Part shown: one piece after another, positions 33,934-42,963 of the stretch
Layout of the letters: every line of letters starts with the position of its first letter
How positions within the stretch are numbered: the first letter of the stretch is position 1
NCBI GenBank assembly: GCA_045631525.1
Contig: JAZQUY010000001.1
Location: 55,277 to 119,276, forward strand
DNA length: 64,000 bases
Source: SIG440 sp045631525
GTDB taxonomy: Bacteria; Bacillota; Clostridia; Monoglobales; Monoglobaceae
Direction: 5' to 3'
The notes under the pieces: generated by a model
What the model saw: only the letters and a program-made list of their open reading frames with translations
Database searches by the model: none
Told to the model about the DNA's origin: nothing
Made by a program: the position numbers and the translations under genes

Positions 33934-34989
33934 ATGAAAAAACAAAATGTTTGTGTACTGTTTGGAGGAGTTTCATCCGAGCATAGCGTGTCCGAGGTTT
34001 CAGCATCTGCTGTGCTTGATAGCATTGACCGCGAAAAATACAACGTTTTTGCGGTGGGTATCACAGAAGACGGAAGATGGCTTTTGTATGACGGTGAAGT
34101 TCAGAAAATTCGTGAACATAGTTGGGAAAATGAAAAGACTGTTCCCGCAATACTTTCACCTGACAGATGCGATAAGGCTCTTCTTGTTATGAGAGATGGG
34201 GGCACAACAAAAATAAATATAGATGTGGTTTATCCGGTTATTCACGGCAAGAATGGTGAAGACGGCACAATCCCGGGACTTTGTGAACTTGCAGGAATTC
34301 CTTATGTGGGAAGCGGTGTAATTGGCAGTGCTGCTTGTATGGACAAATGCATTGCAAAGATACTTTTTGAAAAGGCGGGCATCCCTCAGGCGGACTGGGT
34401 GGAGTTAAAGCTTGGACAAAAGCCTGATTTTGAGAAAATGGAAGAAAAGCTTGGCTATCCTATGTTTATTAAACCGTCATCGGCGGGTTCTTCTGTTGGT
34501 GTTACCAAGGCACAAAACCGAAAAGAACTTGAGGATGGAATTGCTCTTGCTCTAAAACACGATTACAAGGTTTTGATTGAGGAATGTATAAACGCTCGTG
34601 AGGTAGAGTGCGGTGTGATGGGAAATTTAGAACCCGAGACCTCTGCTGTTCTTGGTGAAATCAAGCCTGCCAAAGAGTTTTATGACTTTGAAGCAAAGTA
34701 TGAATGCGAAGATTCAAAGCTTATGATTCCGGCACCTGTCGACAAGGAAACGGAGGCTAAAATAAAAGAATATGCAATAAACGCATACAAGATTTGTGAG
34801 TGCAGAGGACATTCAAGAGTGGATTTCTTTGTGGATAAGGAAACAGGCGATATTTATCTCAATGAGATAAATACCATACCGGGATTTACCCCCATAAGTA
34901 TGTATCCAAAAGTGTGGGAAGCGTCAGGGCTTTCTATGACAGAGGTTATTGACAGACACATACAGCTTGCCCTTTCGAGAGAGGATTGA
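33934..34989 (+). CDS. ddl: D-alanine-D-alanine ligase
   Basis: ATP-grasp enzyme making D-Ala-D-Ala for peptidoglycan. 351 aa: N-terminal VLFGGVSSEHSVSEVSA, central ATP-grasp with CMDKCIAKILFEKAGIP and the omega-like loop KPSSAGSSVGVTKA, and C-terminal metal site DIYLNEINTIPGFT. ATG follows AAAGGATGGATGTTTT. It overlaps the start of glutamate racemase (TGATG), pairing two wall-precursor steps. D-Ala-D-Lac specificity (VanA-type) is not suggested but cannot be excluded by eye. Confidence 0.96.
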   Translation: MKKQNVCVLFGGVSSEHSVSEVSASAVLDSIDREKYNVFAVGITEDGRWLLYDGEVQKIREHSWENEKTVPAILSPDRCDKALLVMRDGGTTKINIDVVYPVIHGKNGEDGTIPGLCELAGIPYVGSGVIGSAACMDKCIAKILFEKAGIPQADWVELKLGQKPDFEKMEEKLGYPMFIKPSSAGSSVGVTKAQNRKELEDGIALALKHDYKVLIEECINAREVECGVMGNLEPETSAVLGEIKPAKEFYDFEAKYECEDSKLMIPAPVDKETEAKIKEYAINAYKICECRGHSRVDFFVDKETGDIYLNEINTIPGFTPISMYPKVWEASGLSMTEVIDRHIQLALSRED

Positions 34990-35804
34990 TGAAAATGGAC
35001 AAAAGGCCTATCGGCGTTTTTGACTCTGGTCTTGGTGGTCTTACTTGTGTCAGAGAAATAATGAAAATTATGCCTAATGAAGATGTTATTTATTTTGGTG
35101 ATACAGGAAGAGTTCCTTATGGTACCAGAAGCCGTGATACTATTATCAAATACGTAAGACAGGATATAAGGTTTCTAAAGACCTTTGATATAAAAGCGAT
35201 AATTATCGCCTGCGGAACAGCCAGCAGTGCAGCACTTCCATGGATTGCGGATGAAAGTGATGCGAAAATTATGGGTGTGGTGGAGCCTGCGGCAAGGGCA
35301 GCGGTGGCAGCTACAAAAAACAAAAGGATTGGTGTTCTTGGTACAGGAGCTACCATAAAGTATGGCAAGTACATGTCAAACATAAAAGACATTTGCCCGG
35401 ATGCTGAGGTTTTCGGGAAGGCTTGCCCTATGTTTGTGCCGCTGGTTGAAAATGGCTATACCGATAGCGAGGCAACAAGGATTATCGCAAGGGAATATCT
35501 TGACGAAATGAAAGAAAAAGAAATTGACACACTTATTCTTGGTTGTACGCACTATCCCCTGCTTAAATCAGTGATTGGTGAAATTATGGGAAAAGAAGTG
35601 ACCCTTATTGATTCAGGGGCGGTGGCAGCTCGTGCTGCATATGATTTCTTGAATGAAAAAAATCTGCTAAATGAGGGCAACGAAGACGGAGCATACCGGT
35701 ATTTTGTCAGTGACTCGGTTGAGGATTTTTCGACTTTGGGAAGTATGTTTTTGGACAGACCAATCAAAGAAAGCGTTGAAAAAATAGACATTGAAGGGTT
35801 TTGA
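34989..35804 (+). CDS. murI: Glutamate racemase
   Basis: Cofactor-independent racemase supplying D-glutamate for peptidoglycan. 271 aa; Asp-Ser motif in GVFDSGLGGLTCVRE, first catalytic Cys in IIACGTASSAALP, second in LILGCTHYPLLKS. The usual Asn after the first Cys (CNT) is Gly here (CGT), a variant I believe occurs in some Clostridia. Two starts compete: ATG 34989 (overlaps the ddl stop, SD only 4 bases away) and ATG 34995 (SD AGAGAGGA about 9 bases away); homology starts after both. Confidence 0.95.
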   Translation: MKMDKRPIGVFDSGLGGLTCVREIMKIMPNEDVIYFGDTGRVPYGTRSRDTIIKYVRQDIRFLKTFDIKAIIIACGTASSAALPWIADESDAKIMGVVEPAARAAVAATKNKRIGVLGTGATIKYGKYMSNIKDICPDAEVFGKACPMFVPLVENGYTDSEATRIIAREYLDEMKEKEIDTLILGCTHYPLLKSVIGEIMGKEVTLIDSGAVAARAAYDFLNEKNLLNEGNEDGAYRYFVSDSVEDFSTLGSMFLDRPIKESVEKIDIEGF

Positions 35805-35808
35805 TATA

Positions 35809-36240
35809 ATGGAAAACAATGCAATGATTCTTCTTAAAACTTTGCAAAGTGCAGAGGGCGAGGAAGAAACAAATGAAATAGAGCTTCAGACAAAGGGAAA
35901 GTTTGCAAAGAGAAACGGCAAGTTTTACATTGTTTATGAAGAAAGTGAACTTACGGGCTTCGAAAATACTACCACTACAATCAAGGTGGAAGAGAATAGC
36001 GTCAGCATGATACGTCACGGAAAGTACAATACCAAAATGGAATTTCGTCTTGGTGAAAAGTCTTTGTGCAATTATCAGACGCCTTATGGAGCGATTCCGG
36101 TAGGGGTAAATCCGGTGCTGATTGAAAACAACCTTGGTGCTGATGGTGGAGATATCAAGCTTGAATATATCCTTGATATAGACAACTGTGATTATCTTGT
36201 GAACAAGCTTAACCTTACGGTTACCAAGAATTTAGCATAA
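35809..36240 (+). CDS. DUF1934 (YwiB-like) beta-barrel protein
   Basis: 143-aa calycin-like small protein; residues about 5-140 match DUF1934, found directly before argS in Bacillus (ywiB) and many Clostridia. Typical strands: GKFYIVYEESELTGFENTTT, MIRHGKYNTKMEFRLGEK, YQTPYGAIPVGV and YILDIDN. ATG 35809 (MENNAMILL) lies 4 bases after the murI stop. Function unknown; the recurrent argS linkage suggests a translation-related role. Confidence 0.85.
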   Translation: MENNAMILLKTLQSAEGEEETNEIELQTKGKFAKRNGKFYIVYEESELTGFENTTTTIKVEENSVSMIRHGKYNTKMEFRLGEKSLCNYQTPYGAIPVGVNPVLIENNLGADGGDIKLEYILDIDNCDYLVNKLNLTVTKNLA

Positions 36241-36255
36241 ACAAAGGAAAATATT

Positions 36256-36273
36256 CCCCGAAAAAATTCGGGG
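36256..36273 (+). promoter_or_regulatory. Hairpin just upstream of the argS ribosome site
   Basis: Perfect 7-bp stem CCCCGAA / TTCGGGG with an AAAA loop and no T run, ending 6 bases before the SD GGAG. It may stabilise or attenuate the downstream message; not a standard terminator. Confidence 0.45.
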
Positions 36274-36289
36274 CAGAATGGAGAATGAA

Positions 36290-37990
36290 ATGAGCATTAT
36301 AGAAAATTCAAAGAAAAAAATCGGACAGGCAGTGGTTGAGGCATTTAATAAAGCAGCGGCAAGGGGCGCATTCAATGTTCCTGAGGACCTCAGAATAGCA
36401 GAAAAAATTCAGCTTGAAATTCCTAAGGATGAACAACACGGAGATTTTGCCTGCAACGTGGCGATGATGCTTGCAAAAGAGCTTCGCCTTCCTCCAAGAA
36501 AAATTGCTGAAGAGATTGCCAGTGAAATCGAAAAGAATGACGAAATCGAAAAGGTTGAGGTTGCAGGTGCCGGCTTTATAAACTTCTATCTGTCAAACGC
36601 AAGACTTTATAATGTTCTTCGTGAAATCGAGGAGCAGGGCGAGAATTATGGAAAGATAGATATGGGCAAGGGCAAAAAGGTTATGGTTGAGTTTGTAAGT
36701 GCAAACCCAACAGGTCCTATGCATATGGGCAATGCCCGTGGTGGCGCTCTTGGTGACTGTATGGCAAGTGTGTTGGAATATGCTGGTTATGATGTTACTC
36801 GTGAATTTTATGTAAACGATGCAGGAAACCAAATTGAAAAATTCGGCAAGTCCCTTGAGGCAAGATATATTCAGGCAATAAAGGGTGAGGATGCAGTGGA
36901 GTTCCCTGAGGATGGCTATCACGGCGATGACATAAAAGAACACGCTAAAAAGTTTATTGAAATCGAGGGTGATAAGTATATTGATGCATCACCTGATGAA
37001 AGAAAGGCGGCTCTTGTTGCCTATGCTCTTGAAAAGAATGTGGCGTCCCTGAAAACCGACCTTGAGAAATACAGAATTTATTATGATGTATGGTTTAGAG
37101 AAAGTGTTCTTCACAAGGAGGGCAAGGTCAAGGAGGCTATTGACCGCTTGACCAAGGCTGGCTATACCTATGAGGAAGACGGTGCGGTGTGGATAAACTG
37201 CGAGAAGATGGGGCTTGAAAAGAACGAGGTTCTGGTTCGAAATAATGGCATTCCCACATATTTTGCGGCGGATATTGCATACCATATCAACAAAATCGAA
37301 ACCCGCGGATTTGACCTTTGTATTGATGTCTGGGGTGCTGACCACCACGGACATATTGCCAGAATGAAAGCGGCACTTGCGGCAGTTGGTATTGACCCTG
37401 ACAAGTTTGAGGTTTCAATTATGCAGCTCGTACGTCTCACTCAGGGCGGTGAGGCTGTGAGAATGTCAAAACGTACAGGAAAAGCGATTACTCTCACTGA
37501 CCTTCTTGATGATGTGTCTGTTGATGCAGCAAGATTCTTGTTCAATATGAGAATGGCAGGCAGCCACCTTGATTTTGACCTTGATTTGGCTGTTAAACAG
37601 GAAAGTGAAAACCCTGTATTTTATGTTCAGTATGCTCATGCAAGAATTTGCAGTATTATAAGACTTTTGGAGGCAGAGGGCATAAGTGTTAAGCCTATGG
37701 CAGAGATTTCATCTGAGCTTTTAAAAGAAAAAGAGGAAATCGCACTTCTCAAGAAACTCTGTGATTTACCAGAAGAAATCCGTGCAGCGGCAGAAACACG
37801 TGAGCCTGCAAAAATCACCCGATATGTTATTGACCTTGCATCGGCTTTCCATACTTTCTACAACGCATGCCGCGTGAAAGTGGAAGATGAGGCGTTAATG
37901 AATGCACGTCTTAAGATTGTTGACAGTGTAAGAATTGTGATTTCAGGCGTTCTTAAGATGCTTAAAATTGAAGCCCCTGAAAAAATGTAA
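36290..37990 (+). CDS. argS: Arginyl-tRNA synthetase
   Basis: Class Ia synthetase charging tRNA-Arg. 566 aa: N-terminal Add-1 domain (about residues 1-110), HIGH-type motif SANPTGPMHMGNARGGALGD, ATP-site ADHHGHIARMKAAL, KMSKS-like RMSKRTGKAITL, and the DALR anticodon domain at the C-terminus (FHTFYNACRV). Two in-frame ATGs exist; 36290 has GGAG six bases upstream and is preferred over 36278. A tRNA-Arg(ACG) gene occurs elsewhere in the window. Confidence 0.97.
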   Translation: MSIIENSKKKIGQAVVEAFNKAAARGAFNVPEDLRIAEKIQLEIPKDEQHGDFACNVAMMLAKELRLPPRKIAEEIASEIEKNDEIEKVEVAGAGFINFYLSNARLYNVLREIEEQGENYGKIDMGKGKKVMVEFVSANPTGPMHMGNARGGALGDCMASVLEYAGYDVTREFYVNDAGNQIEKFGKSLEARYIQAIKGEDAVEFPEDGYHGDDIKEHAKKFIEIEGDKYIDASPDERKAALVAYALEKNVASLKTDLEKYRIYYDVWFRESVLHKEGKVKEAIDRLTKAGYTYEEDGAVWINCEKMGLEKNEVLVRNNGIPTYFAADIAYHINKIETRGFDLCIDVWGADHHGHIARMKAALAAVGIDPDKFEVSIMQLVRLTQGGEAVRMSKRTGKAITLTDLLDDVSVDAARFLFNMRMAGSHLDFDLDLAVKQESENPVFYVQYAHARICSIIRLLEAEGISVKPMAEISSELLKEKEEIALLKKLCDLPEEIRAAAETREPAKITRYVIDLASAFHTFYNACRVKVEDEALMNARLKIVDSVRIVISGVLKMLKIEAPEKM

Positions 37991-38011
37991 AAATCGGAGG
38001 AGTTGAGTCAG

Positions 38012-39445
38012 GTGAAAAAGATTACAAAGAGTTTGACAGCGATATGTCTGTCCTGTATTTTGGTGCTTTCCTGCGTACAAATATCTGCGCAGGAGGAAAA
38101 GATCCCCACCTATGCTGAAATTATTGAAAGCACAGCACAAAATATTTCGGTTTTCGGCAGATACGATAGACTTTTCGAAGATGATTTGTATGTAAAGGTT
38201 CTCGAAGAACTGATAGGCGATGACCACGCACTTTACGAAAAAGCTATGCGGACAATGGTTGAATCGGTGGACGAAAATTCAGCTTATTACACAAAGGAAG
38301 AGGCAAAAGCCCTTATGGAAGATTTGGGCGAAGAAATTGTAGGAATTGGCGTAAATATTCTATCCGACAATGGAAACCTCATTGTTTCAAGTCCTATACC
38401 AGATTCACCTGCCGAAAAAGCGGGCATAAAGTCAGGGGATATAATAATCGGCGCTGACAACATTGATTTGAGAGATGTAGAGTTTGAAAATGCCATAAAT
38501 TATATCCGCGGACAAGAGGGCACAACTGTAAAAATCAAGGTTTTGCGTTCAGGATTTGCTGAACCCATTGTTTTCAGCGTTGTACGTGAGACAGTGGTGG
38601 CACCCGCTACAGCCTTTGAAATCTTGGAAGAGGAAGATAAGAAAATTGCAAAGATTTCCATTTATTCCTTTACCGAAAATGTAGCAAAAGAATTTGAAGA
38701 GATAATGAAAGAGGTCGACGAAAAAGGAATTAAAAATATAGTGATTGACCTCAGAAACAATGGTGGCGGCTATCTTGACCAAGCTGTTTTAATCGCTGAT
38801 ATGTTCCTTGAAGAGGGGCAGATTATTACAACAGAAGACCACAAGATGGACATTTTGGATAAAGTCTACAAGGCTACCGGACAGAAAACAGATTATAACA
38901 TTGCTGTCCTCACGAACGGAATGAGTGCAAGTGCATCCGAGGTGCTTACTGCGGCACTTAAAGAGAACGGCGCAGCCAGAGTTGTAGGCGAAAAGACCTA
39001 TGGAAAAGGCACTGTCCAATCACTCAGAGCACTGAGTGACGGTGCTATGATAAAGTTTACTATTGCATATTACCTGACACCACAGGGGAACAATATTCAT
39101 AAAATGGGTATTATGCCTGATGTGCAAGTGAAAAATTCTTCAAAGCCCGTTGATATGTCAAAGTATGACTTTTTCAATCTTAACAAGGTTTACAAGGTAG
39201 GAGATAAGGGCGAAGAAGTAAGACAGGCAAAAGAGATGCTTGAACTTTTGGGACTTTTTGTGGGTGAAATAAATGACGTCTATGATGAAAATCTCAAGAT
39301 TGCAGTTAACAATTTCCAACAGGCAAAAAAACTTTTTCCTTATGGAGTTCTTGATATAACAACACAAATGAATTTGTATGATACAGTGAGAACAGCTGAG
39401 GTTGAAAATGATGACCAGCTGGCAGCGGCACTGAGAGGATTTTAA
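38012..39445 (+). CDS. S41 carboxyl-terminal processing peptidase (CtpA-like)
   Basis: Exported serine protease, 477 aa. Signal peptide (residues 1 to about 28: SLTAICLSCILVLSCVQISA), PDZ domain (about 100-185: GIGVNILSDNGNLIVSSPIP), S41 catalytic core with NGMSASASEVLTAAL (nucleophile Ser) and GEKTYGKGTVQS (general-base Lys), and a C-terminal peptidoglycan-binding-like domain (about 395-465: GDKGEEVRQAKEMLELLGLF). GTG 38012 is 9 bases after GGAGGAG, whereas TTG 38003 abuts it. Probably trims or degrades surface proteins; clostridial and Bacillus relatives include sporulation signalling proteases. Confidence 0.93.
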   Translation: MKKITKSLTAICLSCILVLSCVQISAQEEKIPTYAEIIESTAQNISVFGRYDRLFEDDLYVKVLEELIGDDHALYEKAMRTMVESVDENSAYYTKEEAKALMEDLGEEIVGIGVNILSDNGNLIVSSPIPDSPAEKAGIKSGDIIIGADNIDLRDVEFENAINYIRGQEGTTVKIKVLRSGFAEPIVFSVVRETVVAPATAFEILEEEDKKIAKISIYSFTENVAKEFEEIMKEVDEKGIKNIVIDLRNNGGGYLDQAVLIADMFLEEGQIITTEDHKMDILDKVYKATGQKTDYNIAVLTNGMSASASEVLTAALKENGAARVVGEKTYGKGTVQSLRALSDGAMIKFTIAYYLTPQGNNIHKMGIMPDVQVKNSSKPVDMSKYDFFNLNKVYKVGDKGEEVRQAKEMLELLGLFVGEINDVYDENLKIAVNNFQQAKKLFPYGVLDITTQMNLYDTVRTAEVENDDQLAAALRGF

Positions 39446-39465
39446 GACAGAAAGGATTTGATAAA

Positions 39466-40305
39466 ATGAGTGAAAATTGCACACATGATTGCTCAAGTTG
39501 TGGTGAAAACTGCAGTTCAAGAAAGGAAGAACAAAGCTTTCTTGCTCCCAGCAATTCAATGAGCAATGTTAAAAAAGTGATTGGAATAGTAAGTGGAAAG
39601 GGTGGTGTAGGTAAGTCTTTGGTTACATCTCTTATGGCAGCAGGTGTTCAAAGAGAGGGATACCGCACAGCCATTTTGGATGCAGATATTACAGGACCGT
39701 CAATTCCCAAACTTTTTGGTATAAACGCAAAAGCTGAGGGCACAGAGTATGGCATTTTGCCAAAGGTAAGCCGTGGCGGCACAAAAATTATGTCAATAAA
39801 TCTTCTTCTTGAAAATGACACTGACCCGGTTGTCTGGCGTGGACCTGTTATCGGCGGAACTGTGAAACAGTTCTGGACCGATGTATTGTGGGAGGACGTT
39901 GACTGTATGTTTGTGGATATGCCTCCCGGAACGGGTGATGTTCCCCTGACAGTTTTTCAGTCTCTTCCTGTTGACGGAATAATTGTTGTTACATCACCTC
40001 AGGAGCTTGTTTCGATGATTGTTGAAAAGGCTGTGAATATGGCAAAGATGATGAATATTCCCATCCTTGGATTAGTTGAAAATATGAGCTATGTAGAATG
40101 CCCCACTTGCTCAGAAAAAATCAGCATTTTTGGCGAAAGCAAAATTGACGAGGTTTCAAAAAATGCAGGACTTAAGGCCCTTGGAAAGATACCCATGAAA
40201 GCGGAGATTGCATCGCGCTGTGACGCCGGTCAGGTTGAAGCCATTGACAGCACACCATATTTGAAGGCGGCTATTGATGCAGTAAAAGAAATTATAAATT
40301 CTTAA
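39466..40305 (+). CDS. Mrp/NBP35-family P-loop iron-sulfur carrier
   Basis: Cytoplasmic ATPase that carries and delivers [4Fe-4S] clusters. 279 aa: deviant Walker A SGKGGVGKSLVTSL (about residue 43), Walker B-like MFVDMPPGTGDVP, and the cluster-bridging CxxC in YVECPTCSEKI (about 210). A Cys-rich N-terminal extension (CTHDCSSCGENCSS, five Cys in 15 residues) resembles eukaryotic Nbp35 and may bind a second cluster. ATG follows AGAAAGGATTTGATAAA. Confidence 0.93.
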   Translation: MSENCTHDCSSCGENCSSRKEEQSFLAPSNSMSNVKKVIGIVSGKGGVGKSLVTSLMAAGVQREGYRTAILDADITGPSIPKLFGINAKAEGTEYGILPKVSRGGTKIMSINLLLENDTDPVVWRGPVIGGTVKQFWTDVLWEDVDCMFVDMPPGTGDVPLTVFQSLPVDGIIVVTSPQELVSMIVEKAVNMAKMMNIPILGLVENMSYVECPTCSEKISIFGESKIDEVSKNAGLKALGKIPMKAEIASRCDAGQVEAIDSTPYLKAAIDAVKEIINS

Positions 40306-40318
40306 AAAGAGGAAAGAT

Positions 40319-41191
40319 ATGTTTTTATCAGATAAATGGAAGGATTACGAGCTTCTTGACACAAGTCGTGGCGAAAAGCTTGAACGCTGGGGGGATATTG
40401 TGCTTCGGCGGCCTGACCCACAAATCGTGTGGGATACAGAGGGCGAAAAGGCGAACAAAATCTGGCGCGAGGCTGATGCACACTACATTCGCAGCAATAC
40501 CGGCGGCGGACATTGGGAAAGTCGAAAAGGTATGCCGGAAAGCTGGACTGTTGATTATGGAAAGCTCAGGTTCGGCATCAAAATGATGGGCTTCAAGCAT
40601 ACAGGGCTATTTCCTGAACAAGCCACAAATTGGGACTGGTTTTCGGATATCATAAGAAAATCAGGTCGTGAAAATGTGAATGTCCTTAACCTCTTTGCAT
40701 ATACAGGCGGTGCTACCATGGCGGCGGCATCTGCGGGGGCTTCGGTTTGTCACGTGGATGCGTCAAAGGGAATGGTTGCATGGGCAAAGGAAAATGCGGT
40801 GCTGTCAGGACTTGAAAATCGTCCTATCAGGTACATTGTTGATGACGTGAAGAAATTCACGGAGCGTGAAATCAGACGCGGAAGAAAATATGATGCGGTG
40901 ATTATGGACCCGCCGTCTTATGGCAGAGGCCCATCGGGCGAAGTGTGGAAGATTGAAGACGAGCTTTTCGACCTTGTGAAGCTTTGTATGGAGGTCTTGT
41001 CGGATGACCCCTTGTTCTTTTTGATAAATTCCTATACAACGGGGCTTTCGGGCGGAGTTCTTGAAAATATCTATAAAATGACTCTTAAGAAGAAGTTTGG
41101 CGGGAATTCTGCCGTTGATGAAGTTGGTCTTCCGGTGACAAAGAACGGACTTGTGCTTCCTTGTGGATATTCAGGACGTTGGTGGAAATAA
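40319..41191 (+). CDS. Class I SAM-dependent methyltransferase, RlmI/RlmK-like
   Basis: 290-aa Rossmann methyltransferase. SAM motif I VNVLNLFAYTGGATMAAASA (about residue 120), motif II VCHVDASKGMVAWAKEN, and catalytic-like motif VIMDPPSYGRGPSGEVW (about 195). This resembles 23S rRNA m5C/m2G methyltransferases of the RlmI/RlmK type without their N-terminal PUA domain. The target is inferred only from family. ATG 40319 follows AAAGAGGAAAGAT, 13 bases after mrp. Confidence 0.88.
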   Translation: MFLSDKWKDYELLDTSRGEKLERWGDIVLRRPDPQIVWDTEGEKANKIWREADAHYIRSNTGGGHWESRKGMPESWTVDYGKLRFGIKMMGFKHTGLFPEQATNWDWFSDIIRKSGRENVNVLNLFAYTGGATMAAASAGASVCHVDASKGMVAWAKENAVLSGLENRPIRYIVDDVKKFTEREIRRGRKYDAVIMDPPSYGRGPSGEVWKIEDELFDLVKLCMEVLSDDPLFFLINSYTTGLSGGVLENIYKMTLKKKFGGNSAVDEVGLPVTKNGLVLPCGYSGRWWK

Positions 41192-41206
41192 AAGACATCT
41201 GTAAAA

Positions 41207-42109
41207 ATGAAGGTGAAACTTTTGGACAAAACAGAAAAGAATACAGATACAATTATTGAAATAAAGGATTTGGAGTTTTCCTATGATGACACAGATGCCA
41301 ATGAAACCGATGCGGTTTTAAAGGGCATAAATTTGTGTGTCAAAAAAGGGGAATTCCTTGCGGTTCTCGGTCACAACGGCTCGGGGAAATCTACCCTTGC
41401 TAAACACTTAAATGCCATTTTAGTTCCAACGGGCGGAACGGTAATGGTTGATGGGATAAATACCGCAGACGAAGATGCGCTTTATGACATAAGACAAAAG
41501 GTGGGCATGGTTTTTCAGAACCCTGATAATCAGCTTGTTGCCACCATTGTTGAAGAGGACGTAGCTTTTGCCCCTGAAAATTTGGGCGTTGAGCCAAAGG
41601 AGATACGCAAGAGAGTAGACTATGCTCTTGATGCTGTCAATATGATAAAATATAAAGACCATTCATCAAGTATGCTCAGCGGCGGACAAAAGCAAAGAAT
41701 TGCTGTTGCAGGGGTCCTTGCTATGAAGCCGGAGGTTATTGTTATGGACGAATCCACGGCTATGCTTGACCCTGTGGGCAGATACGAGATTATGGAAACA
41801 GTGAAAAAACTCAACCGTCAGGAGAAAATGACGGTTGTTATGATTACGCATTTTATGGAAGAAGCGGCTCAGGCTGACCGCGTGGTGGTTATGGACCGTG
41901 GCGAAATTGTTATGGAGGGAACTCCCAAGATGATTTTTTCTCAGGTGGAAAAGCTCAAAAAAATCGGGCTTGACGTTCCCCAGACAACAGAGCTTCTTTA
42001 TTCTCTTAAAAAGTCGGGCTTTGAGCTCGGATGCGACATTTTGACAGTGGAAGAATGTGCTGCTGAAATAGAGAATTTTTTGAAGGACGGGGGCGGTTTA
42101 TGTGATTAA
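41207..42109 (+). CDS. ecfA1: Energy-coupling factor transporter ATPase EcfA1
   Basis: ATPase subunit of the shared ECF vitamin/metal uptake module. 300 aa: Walker A GHNGSGKSTLAK (about residue 50), Q-loop FQNPDNQLVATIVEEDVAF, signature LSGGQKQRIAVAG, Walker B VIVMDESTAMLDP, switch His MITHFMEE. ATG 41207 has no SD; AAGGTG (41210-41215) instead precedes TTG 41222, which would remove five residues and may be the true start. Its stop overlaps the GTG of ecfA2. No S component is in the window. Confidence 0.95.
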   Translation: MKVKLLDKTEKNTDTIIEIKDLEFSYDDTDANETDAVLKGINLCVKKGEFLAVLGHNGSGKSTLAKHLNAILVPTGGTVMVDGINTADEDALYDIRQKVGMVFQNPDNQLVATIVEEDVAFAPENLGVEPKEIRKRVDYALDAVNMIKYKDHSSSMLSGGQKQRIAVAGVLAMKPEVIVMDESTAMLDPVGRYEIMETVKKLNRQEKMTVVMITHFMEEAAQADRVVVMDRGEIVMEGTPKMIFSQVEKLKKIGLDVPQTTELLYSLKKSGFELGCDILTVEECAAEIENFLKDGGGLCD

Positions 42110-42959
42110 GCTAAAAGGCGTAAATTATACATACATGAGCGGTGGCCCTTTTGAAAAAGCAGCGGTAAAAAATATAAACCTTGACCTGAAAACCGGTGAA
42201 TTCATAGGTCTTATAGGACATACAGGTTCGGGAAAGTCTACGCTTATTCAGCTTATGGCAGGACTTTTAAAACCCGACAGTGGCAGCATCACTATTGATG
42301 GACAAACCCTTTATGAAAAAAACACAAATATGCGAAAGCTGAGATTTCAGATAGGATATGTTATGCAGTACCCTGAATATCAGCTGTTTGAAGAAACGGT
42401 CTTTCAGGATATTGCATTTGGGCCCAAGAATATGGGACTTTCTGAGGATGAGATAAAGCGGCGTGTGCATTTTGCGGCAAAGCTTGTGGGACTTGATGAT
42501 GCTGTTTTGGAAAAGTCGCCCTTTGACCTTTCCGGCGGACAGAAAAGAAGAGCTGCCATTGCGGGCGTTGTTGCTATGGAGCCAAAGCTTTTGATTCTTG
42601 ATGAACCAACAGCGGGACTTGACCCCGGTGGCAGGGACGAGATTTTGTGCAAGATACGGGATATGCACCGCCGGCTTGGTATAACTGTAATCCTTGTTTC
42701 TCACAGTATGGAGGATATTGCAAGCCTTGCTGATAGAATTGTTGTTATGAACCAAGGTGAAGTTGCGATGCAAGGCACGCCACATGAGATTTTCCAAAAT
42801 GCAAAGGAACTCAGGAACATGGGACTTGCTGTACCTCAGATAACTGAAGTTTGTGACAGACTTCGCGATGCAGGAATGCCTCTCCCTGAGGGGATATATA
42901 CCGTTTCTGCGGCAAAGACAGAGCTTGAAAAAATATTAAACGCAAAGGAAAAGAGATGA
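42102..42959 (+). CDS. ecfA2: Energy-coupling factor transporter ATPase EcfA2
   Basis: Second ECF ATPase, 285 aa, pairs with EcfA1 and EcfT. Walker A GHTGSGKSTLIQ, Q-loop MQYPEYQLFEETVFQDIAFG (typical of EcfA2), signature LSGGQKRRAAIAG, Walker B LLILDEPTAGLDPGG, switch VSHSMEDI. GTG 42102 is used, with GGGGGCGG upstream; it overlaps ecfA1 by 8 bases. The order ecfA1-ecfA2-ecfT-truA is the standard Firmicute one, although the ribosomal-protein genes that normally precede it are missing. Confidence 0.96.
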   Translation: MIKLKGVNYTYMSGGPFEKAAVKNINLDLKTGEFIGLIGHTGSGKSTLIQLMAGLLKPDSGSITIDGQTLYEKNTNMRKLRFQIGYVMQYPEYQLFEETVFQDIAFGPKNMGLSEDEIKRRVHFAAKLVGLDDAVLEKSPFDLSGGQKRRAAIAGVVAMEPKLLILDEPTAGLDPGGRDEILCKIRDMHRRLGITVILVSHSMEDIASLADRIVVMNQGEVAMQGTPHEIFQNAKELRNMGLAVPQITEVCDRLRDAGMPLPEGIYTVSAAKTELEKILNAKEKR

Positions 42960-42963
42960 TAAA

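Noticed and set aside
36241..36289. T-box leader for argS
   Set aside because: The gap is under 50 bases and lacks the T-box bulge sequence; likewise none is seen before trpS or gltX.
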